This document shows positions 57,960-64,000 of a DNA stretch of 64,000 nt, piece after piece. The stretch comes from Streptomyces sp. NBC_00285 (lineage in GTDB: Bacteria > Actinomycetota > Actinomycetes > Streptomycetales > Streptomycetaceae), in assembly GCF_036174265.1 (NCBI RefSeq), contig NZ_CP108055.1, forward strand, positions 9,796,001-9,860,000, in the 5' to 3' direction. The position numbers and the translations under genes were made by a program. Under the pieces are notes generated by a model that saw nothing but the letters and a program-made list of their open reading frames with translations, was not told where the DNA came from and ran no database searches. The first letter of the stretch is position 1. Every line of letters starts with the position of its first letter.

Positions 57960-59153
57960 TCAGAAGGCGTAGCGCACACGGAGCCAGGGCGCGTGGGTGG
58001 TCATGAGCCCGCGCAGGGTGTGCACGGCGTCCGCTTTGATGTGATCGCGGTAGCGGACGTTGTGCGCTCCGTTCTGTGAGAGCTTGCCTTGTTGCAGGTC
58101 GGGCTGCCACAGGACGTCCTCGGCGCGTGGATGCCAGCCGAGGTTGACCTGATGCAGGTCCTCGTTGTGGGTGAGCGTGATGATCTCTGCGGCGGCCTGG
58201 CACTTCACCCGGTGGGGCAGGACGTCGTCGAGGTGGCGCAGGAGGTCGGCCCAGTCGTCCTGCCAGCCGGGCCGCAGGACGACGGGGGAGAGGTTGAAGT
58301 GGACCTCGTAGCCCGCGTCCACGAAGTCGGCCGCGGCGGCGATGCGGTCGGCCATCGGAGAGGTGCGCAGGTCCAGCAGCCTTGAGTCGGTCGCGGGCAT
58401 GAGTGACAAACGGATCCGGGTCCGGCCGCGGGGGTCCAGCGTCAGCAGATCGGGGTTGACGAACTTGGTGGCGAAGGACGCCTTCGCGGTGGGCCACCGG
58501 CGGAAGGCGGTGATCAGGTCCGCGGTGTTGTCGCAGATGAGCGCGTCAACCGAGCAGTCGGCGTTCTCCCCGATGTCGTACACCCAGGCGTCCTCGTCAC
58601 ACTGGTTGGGTTCCCTTTTACGGCCCTGGCGCGCGATGTGGCGTCCGAGGTGGACGATGATCTGGTCGACGTTGGTGAAGACGGTGATCGGGTTGGCGTA
58701 TCCCTTGCGGCGGGGCACATAGCAGTAGGCGCAGGCCATCGCGCACCCGTTGGAGGGTCCGGGAGCGATGTAGTCGGCGGAGCGTCCGTTGGGCCGTGTG
58801 GTCAGGGTCTTGCGCTCGCCGAGGACCAGGGTCTCGCCCTTGACGCGGACCCAGCGCTCGACGTTGTCCTGGTTTCCGTGCAGGCCCGGGATACGCCAGT
58901 GGGAGTCCACCTCGATGACCTGCGCGGTGGGGAAACGCGCCAGGATCTCGCGGCCACGGGGAGATGCGGCGGCTGTGGGCTCGGCGTAGACGGTGCGCAC
59001 CGGCAGCATGGTCCGGGCCGCGGGGGAGTCGCGGAAGGGGGAGGCAGCCCGGGATGGGCTGTCGACGGGTAAGGCTGCTGCTGGCCTGGTCAGTGCGTCG
59101 AGGTCGAACAGTGTGTCTGAGCCCTCTCCGGGTTCCGCGAAGGGGGACGTCAC
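57960..59153 (-). CDS. Spore photolyase-like radical SAM protein, TTA codon at position 28
   Basis: The GTG at 59153 has GGAGGGAAG upstream; a longer frame to 59291 is less likely. The 397 residues contain the radical SAM cluster CxxxCxxC as CAMACAYC (C137, C141, C144). It is followed by YVPRRKGYANPITVFTNVDQ and family features of SplB-like proteins (CQAAAEIITLTHNEDLHQVN). Bacillus SplB repairs the spore photoproduct in DNA; Streptomyces homologues are common but not well defined. Codon 28 is TTA (59070-59072), linking translation to bldA and so to development. Confidence 0.87.
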   Translation of the reverse strand: MTSPFAEPGEGSDTLFDLDALTRPAAALPVDSPSRAASPFRDSPAARTMLPVRTVYAEPTAAASPRGREILARFPTAQVIEVDSHWRIPGLHGNQDNVERWVRVKGETLVLGERKTLTTRPNGRSADYIAPGPSNGCAMACAYCYVPRRKGYANPITVFTNVDQIIVHLGRHIARQGRKREPNQCDEDAWVYDIGENADCSVDALICDNTADLITAFRRWPTAKASFATKFVNPDLLTLDPRGRTRIRLSLMPATDSRLLDLRTSPMADRIAAAADFVDAGYEVHFNLSPVVLRPGWQDDWADLLRHLDDVLPHRVKCQAAAEIITLTHNEDLHQVNLGWHPRAEDVLWQPDLQQGKLSQNGAHNVRYRDHIKADAVHTLRGLMTTHAPWLRVRYAF

Positions 59154-59488
59154 GTGAGCTTCCCTCCACCTCCGATACGGCAATTCGTCACGATTGTACG
59201 GAGTGCGGGGCAGGCTCTGACCGGAAACCCACTGAGGGCGGTCGGCGCGACGCGACTGTTCGCGGGTCTCCAAATCGGTCGGCCCGGTCACCGCGGTTGG
59301 GCACGGCAGGCCCGCTCCGCGGCGACTGACGTCTTCCGTTCATAGCGCAAGGTGAATCAGATCACCGTCGGTTGCCGTTGGCCGGTACTCGACCGACGGG
59401 TTACGTTCCAGCGATCACGGGGCAGGACGTCGTAACTCCCAGAGTGCAGATCTCCCTTTCGCACCTCCTTTGACGAGAGATACAGGAC
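59154..59488. other. Divergent spacer between the radical SAM gene and pntA
   Basis: This 335-nt region holds the divergent promoters. The pntA-proximal part (about 59340-59480) has mixed AT content and no clear operator palindrome. No small gene is evident. Confidence 0.5.
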
Positions 59489-61045
59489 ATGTCTGCTCAA
59501 GAACGCGCACACCATCCTCCTCGCCGCGTCGGCGTCGTGGCCGAGTCCGTCTCCGGAGAGACGCGGGTCGCGGCGACCCCGGCTACGGCACGGCTGCTGC
59601 TGGGCCTCGGCTACGAGGTCGTCGTCGAGTCGGGGGCCGGCGAGGCCTCCGGCTTTGACGACCAGGCGTACGCCGATGTCGGCGCCGGGATCGCCGAGGC
59701 CTGGGACGCGGACGTCGTCCTGAAGGTGAACGCTCCCACCGAGGCGGAGATCCGCCGGTTGCGCAGGGGCGCGGTCGTGGTCGCCCTGCTGGCCCCGGCG
59801 CAGAATCCCGAGTTGCTCCGGGCGCTCGCCGATGCCGGGGTGACGGCGCTGGCGCTCGACGCGGTGCCGCGCATCTCGCGGGCCCAGTCGATGGACGTGC
59901 TGTCGTCGATGGCGAACATCGCCGGCTATCGCGCGGTCATCGAGGCCGCGCACGTCTTCGGACGGTTCTTCACCGGTCAGGTCACCGCGGCGGGCAAGGT
60001 GCCGCCGGCGAAGGTGCTGGTGGCCGGCGCAGGCGTGGCCGGTCTCGCGGCGATCGGCGCCGCCTCCAGCCTCGGGGCGATCGTGCGCGCCACCGACCCT
60101 CGTCCGGAGGTCGCGGACCAGGTGAAGTCGCTGGGCGGCGAGTACCTGCCGGTGAACGCCGCCCAGGAGGTGAGCACCGACGGCTATGCCAAGGCGACCT
60201 CCGCCGACTACGATCGCGCCGCCGCCGAGCTCTACCACGCGCAGGCCGGGGACGTGGACATCGTCATCACCACCGCGCTGATCCCGGGGCGCCCCGCGCC
60301 GCGTCTGCTGACGGCTGAGGACGTGGCCGTCATGAAGCCGGGAAGCGTCATCGTCGACATGGCCGCCGCGATGGGCGGCAACGTCGAGGGCACCGTGCCG
60401 GGCCGGATCGTGGTGACCGACAACGGCGTGACCCTCATCGGCTACACCGATCTGGCCTCCCGGCTCCCGGCCCAGGCCTCGCAGCTGTTCGGCACGAACC
60501 TGGTGAACGTGCTGAAACTGCTGACCCCTGGCAAGGACGGGCAGCTGACGATCGACTTCGACGACGTCGTGCAGCGGGCGGTGACCGTGGTGCGCGACGG
60601 CGACGTCACCTGGCCGCCGCCCCCCGTCGCGGTCTCTGCTGCTCCTGCCGCACAGCCCGCGGCCGCACGCGCGACGCCAGCACCGAAACAGCCGACACTG
60701 ACGCCTGCCCTGCGCTTCGGCCTCATCGGGCTCGGGATGCTTGCGATGTTCCTGCTGGTGGCCTTCGCTCCGGCCCAACTCGCGGGCAACTTCACCGTGT
60801 TCGCACTGGCCGTGGTGATCGGCTACTACGTCATCGGAAAGGTGCACCACGCGCTGCACACCCCGCTGATGTCGGTGACCAACGCGATCTCCGGGATCGT
60901 CGTGATCGGCGCCCTGCTGCAGATCGGGCACGAGAGCTGGATCGTCACCACGTTGTCCTTCGTGGCGATCCTGCTGACGAGCGTCAACATCTTCGGAGGT
61001 TTCGCCGTCACCCGCCGCATGCTGTCCATGTTCTCGAAAGGCTGA
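59489..61045 (+). CDS. pntA: NAD(P) transhydrogenase subunit alpha
   Basis: The 518-residue protein matches full-length E. coli-type PntA. The N-terminal dI domain ([40 protein letters not shown]) binds NAD(H) with a Rossmann motif in [20 protein letters not shown]. An Ala/Pro-rich linker (about 385-405) leads to four membrane helices ([20 protein letters not shown] onwards). With PntB it couples hydride transfer from NADH to NADP+ to proton inflow, supplying NADPH. The gene is 6 nt before pntB. Confidence 0.95.
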   Translation: MSAQERAHHPPRRVGVVAESVSGETRVAATPATARLLLGLGYEVVVESGAGEASGFDDQAYADVGAGIAEAWDADVVLKVNAPTEAEIRRLRRGAVVVALLAPAQNPELLRALADAGVTALALDAVPRISRAQSMDVLSSMANIAGYRAVIEAAHVFGRFFTGQVTAAGKVPPAKVLVAGAGVAGLAAIGAASSLGAIVRATDPRPEVADQVKSLGGEYLPVNAAQEVSTDGYAKATSADYDRAAAELYHAQAGDVDIVITTALIPGRPAPRLLTAEDVAVMKPGSVIVDMAAAMGGNVEGTVPGRIVVTDNGVTLIGYTDLASRLPAQASQLFGTNLVNVLKLLTPGKDGQLTIDFDDVVQRAVTVVRDGDVTWPPPPVAVSAAPAAQPAAARATPAPKQPTLTPALRFGLIGLGMLAMFLLVAFAPAQLAGNFTVFALAVVIGYYVIGKVHHALHTPLMSVTNAISGIVVIGALLQIGHESWIVTTLSFVAILLTSVNIFGGFAVTRRMLSMFSKG

Positions 61046-61051
61046 GCCGAG

Positions 61052-62518
61052 ATGACCTCCCTGACAGCCTCCCACGCGGCCGACCTGGTCGCCGCCCTGC
61101 TGTTCATCCTCAGCCTGGCCGGTCTGTCCCAGCACCGCACCTCCCGAGCCGGCGTCGTCTACGGCATCGCAGGCATGGGGCTCGCCCTGGTGGCCACCGT
61201 GGTGGTCGCATCACAGAGCATCTCTGTCGGAGCGGTCGCGCTGATCGTGCTGGCGATGACGCTCGGCGCGGCGATGGGCCTGTGGCGGGCCCGGCGCGTC
61301 GAGATGACGCAGATGCCCGAACTCATCGCCGTCCTGCACAGCTTCGTCGGCCTGGCCGCGGTGTTGGTGGGCTGGAACAGCTACCTGGAGGTGGAGTCCC
61401 ACGGTTCGGCGCAGGACACGATCGGTGCCGACCTGCTGGGCATCCACCACGCCGAGGTGTTCATCGGCATCTTCATCGGCGCGGTCACCTTCACCGGCTC
61501 GATCGTCGCGTTCCTGAAGCTGTCGGCGCGCATCAAGTCCCGGCCGTTGATGCTGCCGGGCAAGAACGCCCTGAACGTCGGGGCGCTCGTGGCCTTCGTC
61601 GCGCTGACCGTGTGGTTCACGATCAGCCCGAACCTGCCCCTGATGATCGCGGTGACCGCGCTGGCCATGGCGCTCGGCTGGCACCTGGTCGCCTCCATCG
61701 GCGGCGGCGACATGCCCGTCGTCGTCTCCATGCTGAACAGCTACTCGGGCTGGGCGGCGGCAGCGGCCGGCTTCCTTCTCGACAACAACTTGCTCATCGT
61801 CACCGGCGCGCTGGTGGGCTCCTCCGGTGCCTACCTGTCGTACATGATGTGCAAGGCGATGAACCGGTCCTTCCTGTCCGTCATCGCGGGCGGTTTCGGC
61901 ATCGAGGCGCCGTCCGGCGGCGCGGAGGAGCAGGGGGAGCACCGTGAGGTGCGGGCGGCGGAGGTGGCCGAGATGCTCGCTCAGGCCCGCTCCGTGATCA
62001 TCGCCCCGGGTTACGGCATGGCCGTCGCCCAGGCCCAGCATCCCGTCGCGGAGCTGACCCGGCAGTTGCGGGGGCGGGGCGTGGAGGTTCGCTTCGGCGT
62101 CCATCCTGTCGCCGGGCGCCTGCCCGGTCACATGAACGTGCTGCTGGCCGAGGCGAAGGTGCCCTACGACATCGTCCTGGAGATGGACGAGATCAACGAC
62201 GACTTCGCGGGCACCTCGGTCGTGCTGGTCATCGGCGCGAACGACACCGTCAACCCGTCCGCGACCGAGGACCCGGCGAGCCCGATCGCCGGGATGCCGG
62301 TGCTGCGGGTCTGGGAAGCAGAGCAGGTTGTCGTCTTCAAACGCTCCATGGCCTCCGGTTATGCGGGTGTGCAGAACCCTCTCTTCTTCCGGGAGAACAG
62401 CAGCATGCTGTTCGGCGACGCCAAACAGAGCGTGGAGGAAATCCTGCAGGCGCTGGGTGCCGACAGCCGGCGTGGCGCGGCGCCGATGGAGCAGCAGACG
62501 ACCGTGTCCAGTCACTGA
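61052..62518 (+). CDS. pntB: NAD(P) transhydrogenase subunit beta
   Basis: The 488-residue protein has about nine membrane helices in its first half (for example [40 protein letters not shown]). A C-terminal dIII domain binds NADP(H): [40 protein letters not shown] and [20 protein letters not shown]. These are hallmark PntB sequences and the length is normal. It forms the proton channel with PntA. The operon ends here, before a strong hairpin. Confidence 0.95.
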   Translation: MTSLTASHAADLVAALLFILSLAGLSQHRTSRAGVVYGIAGMGLALVATVVVASQSISVGAVALIVLAMTLGAAMGLWRARRVEMTQMPELIAVLHSFVGLAAVLVGWNSYLEVESHGSAQDTIGADLLGIHHAEVFIGIFIGAVTFTGSIVAFLKLSARIKSRPLMLPGKNALNVGALVAFVALTVWFTISPNLPLMIAVTALAMALGWHLVASIGGGDMPVVVSMLNSYSGWAAAAAGFLLDNNLLIVTGALVGSSGAYLSYMMCKAMNRSFLSVIAGGFGIEAPSGGAEEQGEHREVRAAEVAEMLAQARSVIIAPGYGMAVAQAQHPVAELTRQLRGRGVEVRFGVHPVAGRLPGHMNVLLAEAKVPYDIVLEMDEINDDFAGTSVVLVIGANDTVNPSATEDPASPIAGMPVLRVWEAEQVVVFKRSMASGYAGVQNPLFFRENSSMLFGDAKQSVEEILQALGADSRRGAAPMEQQTTVSSH

Positions 62519-62670
62519 CGGGTGGGTTCCTTCGCGTGCGCTGTGGCGCGGAGGTACCGATCCGGTCTGCGAGACCCGGCGCTCCAGGGCCGGCCCCTGA
62601 CGGACGTCCCGAGAGGGGGCGTGGCCTCGTCCGCGACGGCGAACCAGGGGCCGAACTAGCCGACCGCACC

Positions 62671-62716
62671 GGGAGGGACGGTGAGCGGCTTTCGCGAGCC
62701 GTTCCCCGTCCCTCCC
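62671..62716. terminator. Branched hairpin terminator between pntB and the NPP1 gene
   Basis: GGGAGGGACGG (62671-62681) pairs with CCGTCCCTCCC (62706-62716), and the loop carries an inner stem CGGCT/AGCCG. It lies between convergent genes and could end transcription from both sides. Confidence 0.7.
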
Positions 62717-62738
62717 GTGCTTGGCCGACCGTCCGGCG

Positions 62739-63494
62739 TCACGCGTACGGATCGAAGCCGATCCCGGACGGCTTGGAGTGTGCGAGTGCGTACGAGAAGT
62801 CGCCGTCGTCGATCTTCAGCGTGGCAGAGCCGAAGTCGGCGGCCACGAGCTTGTCGCGGTACCCGGCGGGATAGCCGTTCCAGCCGACCAGCCGCGGGAA
62901 GAACCAGCCGCCGGTGGCGTTCTCCGGCGCCTCGTCGTTACCGCTCGCGAACCGGAAGCAGTGGGTCGAGACGCCGTCCTTGTGGTAGACGATCTTCGGA
63001 TGGGTGCCGTCGAACCGCACCGCTGAGCGCGCGGCCACCTGGTAGCCCGAGTGCTGGGACACCGACACGTACTGGACCAGGTTGTCGGAGACCCACACCA
63101 CGACGTGCTCCCAGTCGTGGGTGTGCCCGATGGCCGCGGGACCCAGCGTGGCCTGGTCCTTCTCGAAGTAGCTGGCGTACATCACGGCACACCAGCCGTT
63201 GTTGCACTTCGCCCGTGAGTACGTGTTGGCGTTGGCCAGTTGGGCGTAGTCGTGGCACTTGCCGTTGACGTCGCCGCCGAGCTTGAGGCCGGGGTTGAGC
63301 GTGCCGTCGGCCCCGATGGCGGCGGTCGCGTAGCAGCCGTCGCCGTCGTAGTCGTAGGCGGGGGAGTAGGTCTGCTCCAGGCTGTCGGCGTTCTGGGGGA
63401 GCAGGGTCAGGACGTTCGCGTGGGCGGTCGCGGGGATCGCCACGACGAGCGCCAGTGCGCCCAGAACCGTGGCCAGGGACTTCAACGTGCGCAT
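62739..63494 (-). CDS. Secreted NPP1-family necrosis-inducing-like protein (NLP)
   Basis: The 251-residue protein has a signal peptide (SLATVLGALALVVAIPATAHA) and the NPP1 fold markers YDGDGCYATAAIGADGTLNP, CAVMYASYFEKDQA and the conserved heptapeptide here reading GHTHDWEHVVVWV (H124, D127, E129). In plant-pathogen NLPs the motif is GHRHDWE and binds calcium in a cytolysin that attacks plant membrane sphingolipids. The Arg-to-Thr change may alter activity. A GGAGGA site precedes the start. It is 13 nt downstream of the chitinase gene, suggesting co-transcription. Confidence 0.88.
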   Translation of the reverse strand: MRTLKSLATVLGALALVVAIPATAHANVLTLLPQNADSLEQTYSPAYDYDGDGCYATAAIGADGTLNPGLKLGGDVNGKCHDYAQLANANTYSRAKCNNGWCAVMYASYFEKDQATLGPAAIGHTHDWEHVVVWVSDNLVQYVSVSQHSGYQVAARSAVRFDGTHPKIVYHKDGVSTHCFRFASGNDEAPENATGGWFFPRLVGWNGYPAGYRDKLVAADFGSATLKIDDGDFSYALAHSKPSGIGFDPYA

Positions 63495-63507
63495 GATGTC
63501 CTCCTGT

Positions 63508-64000
63508 TCAGCAGTAGAGGTTGCCGCCGGGGCTCACCCCGAGGATCGACGTGAACCGGTTGTAGGCGTCGACGCGGCTCTGCACCTGGGCCGGGTTGCG
63601 GCCGTCGCACTCCAGGGAGCCGTTGATGGAGCGGATCGTCTGGCCGAAGCCGGCCTGGTTGACCATGGCGTTGTGCGGGGTCATGGTGCCGGGGCCGGAC
63701 TGGGTGTTCCAGTACCACAGGCCGGTCTTCCAGGCCACGGCCGAGTCGTTCTGCACCAGCCAGGGGTTGTTGAGCAGGTCGATCCCCAACGCGTCGCCCG
63801 CTGCCTTGTAGTTGAAGTTCCACGACAGCTGGATGGGGCCGCGACCGTAGTAGGCGGCCTGCCCGGCCGGGCAGCCGTAGGGCTGGTTCCAGTCGCAGTA
63901 CGTCGGGTAGTTGGCGGTGTTCTGCTCGACGACGTACACCAAACCGCCGGTCTCGTGGTTGACGTTGGCGAGGAAGGCCGCCGCCTCCTGCTTCCTGACC
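63508..64000 (-). CDS. GH19 chitinase, C-terminal part (5' end outside window)
   Basis: The frame is open to the window edge (about 163 codons visible). It shows the GH19 catalytic region FLANVNHETGGLVYVVEQN with the catalytic Glu in HETGG, then YYGRGPIQLSWNFNYKAAGD, IDLLNNPWLVQNDSAVAWKT, GLWYWNT and MVNQAGFGQTIRSINGSLEC, and the family's ending with CDGRNPAQVQSRVDAYNRF. It hydrolyses chitin outside the cell. It lies upstream of, and probably in an operon with, the NPP1-type protein. Confidence 0.93.
   Translation of the reverse strand, partial: VRKQEAAAFLANVNHETGGLVYVVEQNTANYPTYCDWNQPYGCPAGQAAYYGRGPIQLSWNFNYKAAGDALGIDLLNNPWLVQNDSAVAWKTGLWYWNTQSGPGTMTPHNAMVNQAGFGQTIRSINGSLECDGRNPAQVQSRVDAYNRFTSILGVSPGGNLYC

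Noticed and set aside
1..64000. CRISPR array, tRNA, rRNA or prophage
   Set aside because: I saw no regularly spaced repeats, cloverleaf-like sequence, rRNA signature or phage structural genes on reading through the window.
1..64000. PKS, NRPS or other large antibiotic cluster
   Set aside because: No ketosynthase, adenylation or carrier-protein motifs were found; regulators and exporters here are not accompanied by biosynthetic genes.

Overview
The window looks like a Streptomyces or closely related actinomycete chromosome. It is strongly GC-rich with GC at third codon positions, uses many GTG and TTG starts, and has rare TTA leucine codons. Its gene families are typical of the group: a large LuxR regulator, a SigE-type sigma factor, a DUF574-type methyltransferase and a sugar ABC transporter without its own ATPase. 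I saw no rRNA, tRNA or CRISPR array. The density of regulators, secreted enzymes and broken genes suggests an accessory, arm-like region.

Region 1 (1-24.4 kb) is the centrepiece. A minus-strand run of nine closely packed genes (19512 down to 988), several overlapping by 1-4 nt, encodes mostly secreted glycan-cleaving enzymes: a MYORG-like GH31, a DUF4091/GH123-like enzyme, a GH35 beta-galactosidase, two SGNH esterases, a GH29 alpha-fucosidase, two signal-less NEW3-domain proteins and a GH89 alpha-N-acetylglucosaminidase. Divergently transcribed are a lipoprotein sugar-binding protein and two permeases, followed by a convergent DeoR regulator. The bonds implied (alpha-Fuc, beta-Gal, alpha-GlcNAc, beta-GalNAc, alpha-Gal, plus ester removal) fit a mucin-like or other animal-type glycan better than a plant polymer. 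The first enzyme gene carries a TTA codon, so the system may be under bldA control. A NEW3 plus beta-sandwich cassette recurs through the operon with nearly identical stretches of DNA.

Region 2 (24.7-32.6 kb) is a patchwork: a TetR/SDR pair separated by 15-bp repeats, a frameshifted gene, a GNAT acetyltransferase with a TTA codon, an intact IS200/IS605-type tnpB element, a methyltransferase remnant, a nucleotidyltransferase, a coupled small-ORF/TPR/membrane-protein operon and a Tn3 transposase fragment.

Region 3 (32.6-45.5 kb) begins with a GH30 glucuronoxylanase that has a perfect CebR-type operator and a TTA codon. It continues with two hypothetical proteins, a divergent MFS/GlxA-type regulator pair, a PIG-L deacetylase, a MarR-MFS-PPOX unit, a methyltransferase, a SigE-type sigma factor coupled to a membrane protein with a SecD-P1-like tail, and a DUF574-type methyltransferase.

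Region 4 (45.7-64 kb) holds a MacB-type ABC system (ATPase convergent with two giant FtsX permeases), a secreted serine hydrolase, an APH-family kinase, a peptidase-inhibitor-like secreted protein, a small membrane protein, a spore-photolyase-like radical SAM protein, pntAB transhydrogenase, and at the edge an NPP1/NLP protein next to a GH19 chitinase that runs out of the window.
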